DNA of 64,000 bases from Archegozetes longisetosus (GCA_018873245.2 JAEMBT020000004.1:1022573-1086572), one strand, 5' to 3'; shown: positions 23,170 through 35,217, counted from the first letter of the stretch. Numbers and translations: made by a program. Notes: generated from the letters alone by a model not told the origin.

Positions 23170-23606
23170 CAGTTTGTTTCCGGACAGATAAAATTTTCGA
23201 AATCGGCGGGTGATTCCGGGCAGACCGAAAAACCACTTATTCAGAGGGTTTCGGAGGGCAGTCCCGGGTATCAAAATAAAATTATAGAATATTGCTTTTA
23301 ATACTGCTTTATTGCTGATAATTAGAGTTTTGAAAGTACAAGTGAAAGTGCTTTAATAAAAAAATTTTAGTAATTATGTTTTTCATCAATATCTCCGTTG
23401 AAATACATTATCATTTGTATAGATGTTTCAACAGTTAAATAACTTCTTGTAAAAAAAAGTTTAACAGTTAGAAATAGAGAGCTTTCTGGGAAAAATTAGT
23501 CTGCTTTCCGGGCAACACCGGGTAATAGTTACATCTACCCGGAAACCTTTTTTCCAATTCGGTGGGCAATATCGGGCAATTCCGGGCATTGCCCAGAAAC
23601 AAACTG
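23170..23606. mobile_element. hAT-like MITE with CCGGGCA subterminal repeats
   Basis: Both ends start CAGTTTGTTTC[CT]GG. Within 120 bases of each end there are clusters of CCGGGCA/CCGGGTA words, and the middle is plain AT-rich filler. A CAG start and short subterminal motif clusters are usual in hAT elements; the target duplication is not clear. Confidence 0.65.
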
Positions 23607-24215
23607 TTATAGTTATAATTTATAAATGTACAAATTACCATATTTGGTATTAGAGTATCTTTTGCATAACTAATTTTATTAATGAACGCTTCATTTTAAT
23701 GATTATTACACAGTAATTACTTATTAAATTCTTTACTTGGAATACGTCTAATAATAAAGACGATCAAAATTTGTCATAACAGGAATCTTGTAGAAAAATT
23801 TAAACATTTAATTTTATACTGCAATAACTCAGAGAATATTTGAGATTAATTGATAAAAACTTAAGGCAAATAATTTTGAATATTTATTTTTAAAATGAGA
23901 CACTTTTTATCAAATTCCGTAATTTAATTCTAGAGTTATGAATCCTCTTATCTGTATCAAAATTTACAAAACATGCTGTATAATCAAACTGGATTCAATA
24001 GTAATGACCGAAATTTATATACTATGTAGAATTCTGATCTTTTACCTTGTGTAAAAATTTTTTGAAAAATCTTTAATCAGAATCAGCTGTCGAATCTTTT
24101 CACTTCGCTAGACATTTATTTTTGGTCAACATTCTTCGTTTTGTGCCCGGCAAAAGCTATATTTACAAAACAGCCCCTAATACAAGCTTGGTTATAATCA
24201 ACAATCACTTCAATA

Positions 24216-24710
24216 TAGGGTGACCACATGTCCTCCCTTAGGGAGAACAGTCCTCTTTTGACAAATTTTGTCCTCTGTACTCCCGGAGGTCAGAGGAGGA
24301 CAATACAATGTCCTCCTCTACAAAAAGCATTAAAATTTCCTGAGACTAATTATTTCTTATGTTTTATATGCAAAAGTCAAATTATGCCCTTTTCATTGTC
24401 AAAGATAGTATAATTTCGCATATATATACATTATAAATGGAACAATTAGGAGGTTTATACATATGTATGGTGTAATCATACGTTTGACTTTTCAAATACA
24501 TGTGACGTAGTTATAAAAATTTTAATCAAAACAATCCCTCTTTTTAATTGTGAATCACAATATCTCAGAAGAGAAGCAAAAGAATATAGGAAGTATTCAT
24601 TTAGATACAAATTGTATTAAACAAAATAATGTGTGAATAAAAAATAAAAATGTCCTCCACTGTCCTCCCTTTCAATTACTTAAGTCCTCCCGTATGACGT
24701 GGTCATTCTA
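24216..24710. mobile_element. hAT-type MITE with GTCCTCC subterminal repeats
   Basis: The ends are TAGGGTGACCACATGTCC and, in reverse complement, TAGAATGACCAC. The flanks CTTCAATA (24208-24215) and CTTTAATA (24711-24718) agree at 7 of 8 positions. The termini resemble the TAGGxTGACCACC family, but the subterminal word is GTCCTCC instead of GTCCCGT, so this is a related but distinct subfamily. Confidence 0.75.
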
Positions 24711-25211
24711 CTTTAATATCTGAGCATATTCTGTAATAACCATTGCTACAGTCGGTATAATATTCAAACAGTTTGCATTCAGCGCACTGTTGTGTACTTC
24801 TAAATCTGTTTCCGGGTGCGTCTTTACCCTTTCTGTCTCTGTGTTTCTGTATTTCGGATATAAATAAATTAAGAATGAGAGAAGATGCACTTTGTAAACA
24901 ATTTATAATATGATTAAAATGTTTAAATAATCTATAAACTATGCAAAACTATTTCGAGTGCTCTCAACTTCAAGAAAGCAAAAAAAAATTCAACTCAGTT
25001 CTAAGAGCGTATTATATATTATATCATATCATATTTAGTTTACTTAATGGAAATTATTTTCAAAGAAATTTTAGTTTTAATTCCCCAAAATATTCAGCAT
25101 ATGAAAGACATTTCATAAAATACATCATTTTATTCATATAAAGAGTATTTTAAAAATTAAATTTAAACTTAGTTCTTATTCATAAAAAACTTTTGAAAAA
25201 ATTTAAAATTT

Positions 25212-26200
25212 TCACACAGCGCAAAAATTCTTTAAAATATTATAAAACATAAAGTACTTCTTTTCACATGTCATCTTACAATCACTGCTGTCTTCACATG
25301 ATTCCTCACACTTATTACAACGCATCTTGAACTCTTTGTAATCATCACAAAGACCTATCTCAGTGCTAGTCTCGGGTGAATTGCAGTCCACTTTAGTATA
25401 ACAAATTCCATTCCTATCTCTATAAACCCTTAAATACAAAGGCATCCAATCTCACATTCATATTTCCGGCAATTAATCGAACTCAACAAATTCTTACATG
25501 TTTCCCCACAAGGAATGCTACAATCAGAATAGACCTCATTCTTAAAACAAATCCATCCGAATTTTTATAAGAGCCTTTCTTACACAAGTATTCCTTCTTA
25601 TACTTAAGCAATACTGAGTATTTTATCCGATATCTCGACATCGAAATCCAGAATTTTGCCTGCCTTCCGAATATTCTCCATTTTCATCGCACTAAATTTT
25701 TTATGAGAATACATTTGTCAATTGCATCACTTTTATTAACAAATCAACCAGAAATGAATTACTTCTCGAAGAAATTTGCTTTGAAGAATAAAATTTTTAT
25801 ATGACTTCAGCTTAATTGCAACATTGTTTATGTGTTTTGTAATGAAAATAATAGAAAGGTCTACAAAAATAATAAATAAATATAAAGAATCTACATTACG
25901 AAAACGTTCTCTGCATTCTGGGCATTCTGCATTTTCATTAAGATTCTTTACATTTAGGCTTTTTCTAAAAGTTGTCTGACAATCAATACCACAAGTTGCA
26001 TAAGATTTATTATTACCTTGACATCAAAGTGGTGGTAAATCACACTGACACTAATCTTGTGGAACGCACTACTCATAGGAATTCCTATATAAGCCTTACA
26101 TAAAAGACATCTCTCACCATGAATAGGAAAACAATTCTTGGGCTCACTCTCACTCAACTATCATTTAAACATAGATCACAATTCACTACATTTAGATCTG
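25212..26200 (-). pseudogene. Decayed multi-domain TIL-type cysteine-rich inhibitor gene
   Basis: On the minus strand, in changing frames, there are spaced cysteine patterns of trypsin-inhibitor-like (TIL) domains: Y-A-T-C-G-I-D-C-Q-T near 25990, P-C-G-E-T-C-K-N-L followed by C-R-K-Y-E-C-E-I-G-C-L-C near 25480, the typical domain end G-L-Y-R-D-R-N-G-I-C-Y near 25420, and the start of another domain (LCDDYKEFKMRC) near 25350. At least three domains can be seen. TIL domains are usually secreted serine-protease inhibitors with five disulfides. Frame changes and in-frame stops inside domains argue for a pseudogene, although missed introns could explain some. The terminal 77-residue frame (25212-25445) is the best-kept part. 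Confidence 0.5.
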
Positions 26201-27736
26201 TTACCAGTTTCGCTCGATCCTTTCCCTGGAATTTTCAAATAAAAGAGTTTCTCTTGGATTTGAAAGCTTCTTCTCGATAATAAAAATTGTGATAAAATAT
26301 TTTCAGCAAAGCATTGCTTATAGGGATTGAAAATACACTTTCTACCATATTAAGTAAATTTTGAGATTCATTATTACCGAGGTATTTAACCCATTACTGA
26401 TATGACGATATATTTGAACTCAATTTGATTGTGAGTAGCCATTTGCGCAAAGTGCAATATTCTTCGTATAAGTCATTACGGTTTATATCAAAATTTAATT
26501 TTTAGCCGTGCTGACATTCTTTATCAAATCAATATCTTTCTTATTAAGATAATCCAAATCTTTAAAAAACGAATTTTTGAAATTGAAATTTTTCTCCAAA
26601 TATTTCAAACTTCTTTTGTAGATCTTCAACTCTTCATTTTTCAAATTTGACTTTTTTAGAATTATTTAATTTTTTACTTTATGTTCGCACCTTTTTAATG
26701 GTAAATGATTTATAATAGCAGTACAGCTTTCATTTTTTCTATCAAAACACTATAAGTATAACTTCAATATGAGCAAAAACACAAACCTGGAACTGAAATG
26801 TAAGCATGCAAACCAACTATAAGCCAGCTATTCTGCCTGGAAGCGGAAGTCAATACCTGAAGTTTTCAGGCCTAACCTGGAGATTCTGGCAATCGAAATT
26901 TAGATCCGCAAGTTGTGTGTTTCTTATTAGGTCTACATTCGATCGAGGGTTCAGGAGTTATGAAACTCGATTTACCTCAATCTTTCTTAAAGATACAATA
27001 ATTTGTATAATTTGCACAGTAGCCTTTTAGTGGAAAAGTTCCTTTTCGCACTTAGAATTTGGTGGACATGTCTTTTGCTTAATTTGCATTTTCACATTTC
27101 TCTTCACAATGATTGCCACAATGAGTATACTCTTTGTTGGTCGGATGTTTTTTTCAGCTCCAATAATCTCGAGCTCATAAAACTGGGGAAAAAGTGAAAA
27201 TATTTTTCATTTAATGCTTGGTGAAATGACTTGATTTTATGGATCACACTCATTATAAAATAAAATTTGAAATGTCTAGTCAGGACAAAAATTGTTTTCG
27301 AAGAAAATTTCTTCTTGATGGTGATTAAAACCTAGTTTTATAAATTGAGTTTAAGAAAATATTTCTGAAATCAAAAAACATCTATCTCATCCTTAATTAA
27401 GGCATAGGTTTCAAAAATTTTCAAAGACTGAACTTTCAACGTTCAACAAAATTAAAATTTCAACATTTTTTCAATAATTTTCTTAATTTGTACCTGTCTT
27501 TTGTTATATAAACGTTCTCTAACATTACATCTTTAGAGAAAATCTATATCACATTCCACATATGAACACATAAGACGACTATTCAAGCTTTTGTATAATT
27601 TCACGCGTCGATTCCCACATTTATTTATCTCTCGTCTTTTGGGCACTGCATGGCTTTAATCTCTGATGGTGAAGATCCGTAGAATTATTAATTTCTTTAG
27701 CTGGTGCTCAATAAAATGTTGGATTCGTATAAAATC
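26201..27736. other. Intergenic, no gene seen
   Basis: No gene supported. Bases 26785-26930 are relatively GC-rich with repeated CCTGGA/GCCTGGA words. The short frames starting at 26806 and 27003 show no motifs. Confidence 0.35.
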
Positions 27737-27979
27737 TAGGCTGACCACCCGTCCCGTCTTTCACGGGACAGTTTCGTCTTTTAAAGATAAAAGAAATCCA
27801 GTCAGACCAAAAACTCTCGACAGGGTAATTGACTGTCCCGTTTCTCAACTTTTATTTTTTAAATGTATTTAGAAAAATACTTCTTAGAAATTCAAACAAT
27901 GAATTTACATTTTAAAACTGCTAAGGATTTAAGAAACCCAAGTTTAATATTTTGAATACCTGTGGTTTAAAACAAAAAA

Positions 27980-28975
27980 TTTAATTAGATGGAATCGGTG
28001 AAAATTACAATTCCATATCTCCAAAAAGTATATTTAATGGCAAAATACTGTGAGTGCATAAAATATTTCACACTCACAAGTTATCAATTATTGATAGGAC
28101 TCAAGGTCCTATGTCTAAATTTAAAATTATAAACAAACGTTTTTCTGAATCCGAGCTATTTTCGGATTCAGAAATACGTGTGTAAACAACTCATTGGTCA
28201 CTTATCAATAAGTGATCTTTGAGTTCCTATAGCTGATTACGTAGCTGGTCAGCAACAAATGATCAGCAAATAACGCCGTTCGATGGACACGTGATTTTGG
28301 CCTCAACTTCAAACGTATTTAAGGGGACGTTGGAGTTGAGGAAAGGCAGTTCGTGTTCGTGTCCAGCTCGAGAATAGCTGGTCTAATGTATATTTTTTTT
28401 AATTCAATAAAGCAATTTTATGCAAATCGCTGTTGTGTTCATTCTTTTCCTTTACTAAGTGTGCGAAATTAAAAGAAAAGTGCAGTGTACTCAATCCAAA
28501 GAGGCAATTGCACTTACAATACTAATTACATATCTAATGAATATACTCGCTTCCCGTCTGGTTGACAAAAGCCCAGCGAGGTCAGAGATTATACTTCCCA
28601 GTGTGCCACTGGTATTTTGTGAATTGATTTCTTTTTTATAACTTTTTCGAAAGTAGCATCAAACTAATATGAATTTGCAAATTTTTAAAGTTTTCATTTG
28701 ACTTATTTATTTTGACTTGCGGTATAAAGAATTTGCAAGAACAAAGAGACAAAAAAATTAAAGTTATGAAAATGAAGTTTAACTGTGTACGAAAAAGTTA
28801 TGAGGGAAATCAGTCAAAATAATATTGCCACTGATAAGTGTAATCTTTGACCTCGCCGGGCCTTCGTCAACCAGACAGGAGGCGAGTATATTCATTAGAT
28901 ATGTAATTATTATTTTGCCATTAAATATACTTTTGAAGATATGAAATTGCAATTTTCACTGATTTAATTTAATAA
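27980..28975. mobile_element. Palindromic DNA element with about 190-base arms, split by a solo LTR
   Basis: Arm 1 is 27980-28048 plus 28519-28610 and arm 2 is the reverse complement at about 28830-28975. Shared blocks include AAGTATATTTAATGGCAAAA and TATCTAATGAATATACTCGC and a GTCTGGTTGAC..GCGAGGTCA block. The element is about 525 bp without the LTR and has no transposase. The arms are around 90% alike. Confidence 0.65.
28049..28518. mobile_element. Solo LTR of an LTR retrotransposon (fossil)
   Basis: A 470-bp block starts TGTGAGTGCA and ends TGCACTTACA, short inverted termini of TG..CA type, and is flanked by ATAC on both sides (28045-28048 and 28519-28522). It interrupts the arm of the palindromic element, whose sequence is continuous across it. 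It carries a TATTTAA box near 28317 and an AATAAAG near 28407, as expected for an LTR promoter and polyadenylation signal. No internal region remains, so it is the product of LTR recombination. Gypsy or BEL affinity cannot be told. Confidence 0.7.
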
Positions 28976-29455
28976 AATTATTCTTTCCTGGCTTCACCGT
29001 TAAAAATTTTTTTCTAAGGGAAGAGATTTGAATGGAAAAAAGACATACATTAATCTGATTTTAAACTTAAGGCCAGATGTCATGCGTGAAAACTATTCTT
29101 CTGTAAAAAGTTTTATTTTAAACGTTGGAATGACACATGTTTTATGAGTCATTCATATAACATTCGCGCCCATTTATGTCTGCCATTGTTAGAATTCTAA
29201 TTAATTGAATGTGAAAAAATATTTGTTTAACTATTAATTAATTAACTAATTTAATATTAAAATTGGGAACATTTGGCAGTCACTTAAGATTTATTCAACG
29301 TCTGAAAAAAATTTGGGTGAGTAATCAATTTTAATAGACTCTTATCTAATTTTAATTAATATTTTATATTTTTAGGGAATCGAAAGATATTGTAAAGTCT
29401 GGATCTTTAATAGGAGCGTGTATGAAATCAAATTAAAAATATAAGCATTTTATTT

Positions 29456-30207
29456 GGTAGAAGTTTAGTTTATGGACGCCACTTGATCTAGATGGTGGTG
29501 CCATCAATGAATAGGGTAATGTGTCCCATCAACGAAAATATGAGGCATATGGCGCGGAAGTCCGTGGTTCTTGAGATATTTGAGTTCAAAGTCAATGATT
29601 TCCCATAGACGTAATGTTAAATTTTTTTGGTTTTTTACAAATGGTACCCCATTAATTATAAATCATTAATTATAAAATAAACCCCAAACATTGATGATAT
29701 CGTAACGTATTATATGAATAAACCATTTTGAAGCCTATATAAAGCCCGTCGCACGTCTTTTTCTCTCATTTCGTCTCTGTCACTGATTGAGTAAAGTTGA
29801 TTAATTGTTGTTTTCATCACTTGTGGGTAGGTTAGCGTAGGTTAGATTAGGTTAGGTTAGGTCAGGTTAGGCTAGGTTAGGTTAGGTCAGGTTAGGCCAG
29901 ATTAGGTTAGGTTAGGTTAGGTTATGTCAGGTCAGGTCAGGTCAGGTCAGTTCGTCGATAATGGAGCCTAACGTGTGAGCGAGCTGGCGACTGTGCCTAC
30001 CATGTTAGCCAGATGGCGAACTACCCACTCCCTCTGCGCGCGTGTAATATTAATATATATATATATACAATGGTTTTTTATCTGTATCTCCTGAACCAAA
30101 TACTTCCGCGCCATATGAGCTATATATATGCTAATGGGAGATCATATGCTATTCATCGATAGCATCTTTGTATAGATTCATTGGCGTCCATAAACTAAAC
30201 TATTACC
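29456..30207. mobile_element. hAT-type MITE carrying a telomere-like tract
   Basis: The left end GGTAGAAGTTTAGTTTATGG faces a right end whose reverse complement is GGTAATAGTTTAGTTTATGG. The similarity extends over about 125 bases, including a CATATGGCGCGGAAGT block. Exact 8-bp flanks TTTTATTT (29448-29455 and 30208-30215) indicate a hAT-type insertion. The middle holds a GGTTA-rich tract and a (TA)n run, and no transposase. Confidence 0.8.
29826..29952 (+). repeat. TTAGG-type telomere-like tract
   Basis: About 25 units of GGTTA or its variants GGTCA and GGCTA in phase (GGTTAGGTTAGGTCAGGTTA), that is (TTAGG)n, the canonical arthropod telomere repeat, with degeneration toward GGTCA at the right. 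It lies inside the MITE at 29456-30207 rather than at a chromosome end. Confidence 0.85.
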
Positions 30208-30655
30208 TTTTATTTAACATAACCACAATACAAATTACATAAGATTTCACAGGGTTTTAACACTGGAGTAAAGAGCGAAAAATTTAAGAAAAACACGACA
30301 TTTTATAGGAACAATATGCGGGTTAAATTAGAAAATATTTTACAATGATAGGCTAAACCTTTTAAGGTCAATAGCACATTTAACTAGGATTGGGAAATTG
30401 TATAACTAGGACATACTTAGGCAGGTTTTAAGAGTTGAGATATGCTTATTCTAAGCTGTCTTTATAACTTGTACAGTTGAGACAAGCATGTGAAGATTTC
30501 TTTTGTACAAACAAAAAGTAATCTTTAAATCGGTAATAAATGTTGACATATACGGTGAGTTATGAAAATTAATTTAGCAATATAGGCTATTACAAAAGTA
30601 TTTTGGTATAGGTCTAATTAAGAAACTTAGACGTTATTACAATATTCACATTATC

Positions 30656-30697
30656 GGCTGGTCTTTGATTGAAAGCGCTTTGAATCGAAGACCAGCC
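30656..30697. repeat. Perfect-stem hairpin GGCTGGTCTT
   Basis: GGCTGGTCTTTGATT faces AATCGAAGACCAGCC (14 of 15 paired) around a loop holding GAAAGCGCTTTG. The word AAAGCGCTTT recurs at 33545 and 33972, which suggests transposon termini. Confidence 0.6.
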
Positions 30698-30956
30698 TAT
30701 GATATGAATTACTATTATACACAAATCTCAACCTCTTTCGAAGAGAATGAAAAAACCAGAAATAAGTATCAAATAATTATTGGAATAATATCCTTATCTC
30801 AATACAGAGAAAGAAGTAAAGTTTTTACATCTTTTTAGCAGTTTACTGATTCTTTCATTCCAATTCAATATACAATTAAAAGTGAATCTTAAGCTCAAAT
30901 ACGAGCAATCATTTGATTCATATTGTGGCTACTTTGAAATTTCATAATCAATGGCT

Positions 30957-33447
30957 TCCTCCCCTCACTATCGTCAGACCATCTACCCATACTAATTCAG
31001 CTTAAACTGAAGAAACTCTTCAACTACACGCCCCGTACCACCTATACCAACTTTTAAAAAGCAAACTGAATCCTATTTACCGAAACCCTGGAACCCATGC
31101 TAATTAACTACTTCCCCGAATACTACTCCTCAATTGATCAAGCTGAAAAATTCCTAAGACAATCTATCCTAATTGCGTCAAAGAAAGCTATACCCCACGG
31201 TCACCGCCCCAATATAACCTCTCCTTTTCCCCAGAAATTCTATCCCTAATAAAAGAACGAGATACCTTCCGATCTAAGCTAGCCCAAACCCCAAACCCCC
31301 CATCTACATAAGAATCAGAATAACTTAACAGCCTAAGCACCCAAATAACCAATCTCCTAAATAAAAAGAAGCAAGATTGATGGAAGGAATCGTCTCCTTC
31401 ATCGACCGCAAGTCCTCCCCTACCTTCCTATGGAATATCCTAAAAGCGATCAACAATAACACCCCACCCTCCAATGAAATTATCTGCCCAAACCCCAACA
31501 AACCTAACCCTTCCTCTAAAGCACAAGCATTCAGCCTAATTAAACACTACTCCTCCATCTCTAAACTCCCTATAGACAAAACTGCCGAAACCTCTTAGAA
31601 AAATACGCTCCCTAATACCTATCCCAACGTTAACCCCTCTAAACCCCTCTGACACGCTTATGAAAATACAAACCCTAACCAACTCTAAAGCCCCCGGACC
31701 TGACCCCTAACTAACCTGCACCTAAAACACCTTGGTCCCAATGCTATAAACGCTATCACATCCCTATTCAACTATTCACTGAGAACCTCCCAAATTCCCG
31801 TTATCTGGAAACGTGCCCATATAATACCTATTCTCAAGCTTAACTAAAACCCATCAGACCCATCTCTCTACTTTCCCCTCTAAGAAAACTAATGGAAAAA
31901 TACTAAAACCCACTAAAACCAAATACCTACCCCAGGACCCATCTACTCCCAGCTATCTACCCTTACAGCCCTAACCGACCTTACCCAAACCGTTCTAACT
32001 GGCTTCAATACACCTGTACCCCCAAACCGCACCATAGTACTATCACTAGATCTATCAAAAGCTATCGATACTGTCCTTATCCCTAATCTAATAACAAAGC
32101 TCAGCAAAACTCTTCTTCCCCCTATCTATTTAAAATTGCTTACTAACTTTCTAAATGGTCGAAAATCTCAGGTGAAACTAAAATACACCCTAAGTCCCCC
32201 CACATCATCCACAATGGTGTTCCCCAAGGTGCAGTTCTATCCCCATGATCTTCAATTTCTATACCACGACATCCTAACCCCCAAACCCCCTGAAGAAAAT
32301 CACATATGCCGACGATATTACCATATTATCAACCCACCCCAAAGTTAATATAGCTACCAAAAATCTACAAGCCTATATCCCCACCCTTGAAAACTACTGC
32401 GCCCAAAATAAACTCAAAATATCCCCGAGAAATCTAGCCTAATCCTACTTAACCCCCCACAACGCAGAGAACTCCCTAACTATACCAATCACAATCAATA
32501 ATATAATAGTCCCCACTTCAAAATACCCCAAAATCCTTGGACTTACCCTCGACCCCAAGCTTACCTTCAACAAAAATACTACCCTAATAACCCAAAAAGC
32601 CCACCGACGCCTAAACTCCCTAAAAGCTATTGCCTGCCATAAATGGGGTTAAGATAACGAAACTCTGTCCCTAATATACAAACAAGATATAAGACCCCTA
32701 ATGGAATATGCATCCCCGCCTGGCCCCCTTCTCTATGTGAATCTAACCTGAATAAACTTGACACGATACAAAATCACGTCCTCCGGATAATTACAGGTTA
32801 CACCCTAATGATCCCATCCCTCACCTACATGCTGAGACCAAAATTCTACCCCTCTTCCTACACTCTGACCTAGTCGGAACCCAATTCTTCGCTAAAATAT
32901 CTAACCCCGAACACCCCGTGAACTACCTAACACACTCAGCCCACTCCCACAGTAACAAGAAAACTATCCCCTTCCAAAAATACCTACCGCTAACCCATAC
33001 ATACACCCAAGATACACAAGGAACCCCACATGAGCCCTAACTCTACCCAGTCTACCATACACAATAACCTAGTCCGTCAATACCTATTTATCCAACCGAA
33101 AAACAAAATGCTTAAAACAAACACCCCCCCGAAATAAATCCCCATGAACTAAAACTACCCCGCAAAGATAGAGTCATCCTCTCTCAACTAAGATTTGGCT
33201 ACTCCCCTACTAAACGACTACCTATATAGAATAAAGAAATCCCACTCAGACCTATGCCGTTACTGTTTCTTATCCCCGGAAACCCCTATGCACATTCTTC
33301 AAGACTGCCCAACCTTGAACCACCAACGTAATACTCACAATGTAACCCCCTAATCTCTATGGTGGACACCCGAGCGCGTTTTGACATACCTCTAGGACCT
33401 TAAGCTTAGAGAATAGTTCATCTCTAGTCTGGGGATAACAACAACAA
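30957..33447 (+). mobile_element. LINE (Jockey/I-like), 5'-truncated, with 14-bp target duplication
   Basis: The insertion is bounded by exact CATAATCAATGGCT copies (30943-30956 and 33448-33461) and ends in an AACAACAAC tail, the marks of target-primed insertion. The plus strand reads, in shifting frames, a reverse transcriptase: A-P-G-P-D near 31697, L-S-L-D-L-S-K-A near 32043, G-V-P-Q-G-A-V-L near 32213, Y-A-D-D near 32310, L-G-L-T-L-D near 32537, and then the C-terminal L-R-I-I-T-G and H-A-E-T-K-I-L-P-L region. A terminal C-x2-C..H..C zinc knuckle (CRYCFLSPETPMHILQDC) lies near 33265. Many stops are present, so it is inactive, yet the duplication is intact. The strand is strikingly C-rich and G-poor compared with its surroundings. 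Confidence 0.88.
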
Positions 33448-33541
33448 CATAATCAATGGCTCACAATCTATCAGATATTAGAGGACGGTGACTAATTGAA
33501 TCTTTGTCTCAAAATATGCTAAATGTGTAGAAATAGGTATT

Positions 33542-33988
33542 TGAAAGCGCTTTAAATAATCTGAAATTAATATTTTGGTTTTATTATCAGTTGAAGTGAA
33601 AACTCTCTCTTCACTTTACAAGACATTTGCGAAAGCCATTCAATTATCACTCTAACAATACTCATATATACAACGGCAGAGCGAAGACTGTTTTAGTATC
33701 TCTTCAAGAGAATCAGTTGAAAGTCTGTTAGAAACGTTGACTCAATATATTGCGAAGTGCTACTTGATGGAACAGTTATGATGAAAGCCTAAGTCTACAA
33801 ATGATTATTTTATGCATTCATGTGTTATTGTGCCTTCTCATTGAAATACGAAGAAGACTTTACTGACGTTCTTATATGTATTGAAAGGCTACGAAGTGGT
33901 TGTATTCAAACTTTACAAAGAAAGTCAAAGATATCGTTCTAAAGTTATTAGTGAATTAATATAAAAAACGATTTAAAGCGCTTTCAAT
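33542..33988. mobile_element. Possible short element with TTGAAAGCGCTTTAAAT ends
   Basis: TTGAAAGCGCTTTAAAT at 33542 faces its reverse complement ending at 33988, with about 410 bases of AT-rich non-coding sequence between. A related terminus lies at 30670, so the LINE may have split a larger element of this type. No target duplication seen. Confidence 0.4.
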
Positions 33989-34617
33989 TCGTTATTCGCT
34001 TTATATTTTAGATAAATTTCTGAAATTTAAACATATTATATAATGCTTTTATGTCTATGAAAATGTAATTATCTAGTCTTAAATGAAGCGATTGTACTTA
34101 TTAATAAAGAAATCTTTTGCATCTTTTAAAATGTTTCGAAACCTTTTGAAGGATTTGAATTCACATACAATAATATACATGTCTAGAGCTCAAGACATAG
34201 ATAAGTCTTAAAACATATTTACAAATATATGGAGGTTTTAAGACATACGTATGGCTTCAAGCCTCTAAAATGTATTTTATAAGACTCAACAACATATTCG
34301 TTTCGAACCGTTTTTGATCCATACAAAAGTATTTTTTAAGACTTACTAGTAAAATTTTTTTCAGTGTTGACGTGACTAGTTTTGATACAAACCAGTATTT
34401 CCTACTTTTGAATAACTAACTTTTGAAAGATACCATTTCTAACAAAAAGCATATTTTTATAATTAATAATTTTCAATGTTTTAATATTAGAATGTATTGT
34501 TTAATACTCAAATGTTTGCAATGACTAATAAAAGCGACAATTTTCTTCAAAAAAATGTCAGGCCTTCCCTTTGATATTTTTGTCCCGTCGTGAGACAAGC
34601 CAGAGGTGGTCACCCTA

Positions 34618-35217
34618 ATAGAATTCAAGCTTACAGAAGCAGCTTATGTGATACTATTATTGATTGCAGATCGCTTTTGTTTTTATTTAACTACAGAAAG
34701 AACACAACTGCCGTTCCATTGTCGAAGTTATGCGTCTGTGAATTCTACACAATCTACTGAATTGTTACACAGTGGCGTAATCTCAAGTAATTTAAATTGA
34801 GATTTTGCATATTTTGTAGAAGGCACATTCAACTAATACAAAGTTATTTAACACTGCTTTTTCAATGGCACATCACTTATATGTATTTTTATTATAAGCC
34901 ATCACATAAACTATAGCATATTTAACAAAAGATTTTTGTTCCAACGGGAAGTCGGCCCTCGGAGACCAAACTTACAACATTATAAATGGATCTTAAGGTC
35001 TCAATATTTTATATGTGTAAATTATAATTTCAAAGTTATATCATTTTCCATGTTTTTATGTTTTTTATTAGAGAACAGACAAAAGCCAAAATTAAAATCT
35101 GACTATTAATCTCCAACGACACCATTGACAAAGGCGTAACAGAATAACATGTTAGTTTAGGAATAATTTTTCAAAATTTTTACAAATATTAATACAATCT
35201 TTCTCTTTGTCGAGTAG
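34618..35217. other. Intergenic, no gene seen
   Basis: No coding or repeat structure that I can support; the short frame at 34606-34800 starts within the MITE end and has no motifs. Confidence 0.35.

Larger units (their letters stand above)
27737..34617. mobile_element. hAT-type MITE, family TAGGxTGACCACC (copy 3), opened by about 6.4 kb of insertions
   Basis: The left end TAGGCTGACCACCCGTCCCG runs parallel to copies 1 and 2 until about 27979. The right part resumes near 34366 and ends GGTGGTCACCCTA at 34617. The outer flanks ATAAAATC (27729-27736) and ATAGAATT (34618-34625) match at 6 of 8, the expected decayed 8-bp duplication. Thus 27980-34365 is foreign to the MITE and consists of later insertions described separately. 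Confidence 0.7.

Noticed and set aside
31377-32348. Short plus-strand genes in the C-rich region
   Set aside because: They are pieces of the broken LINE at 30957-33447.
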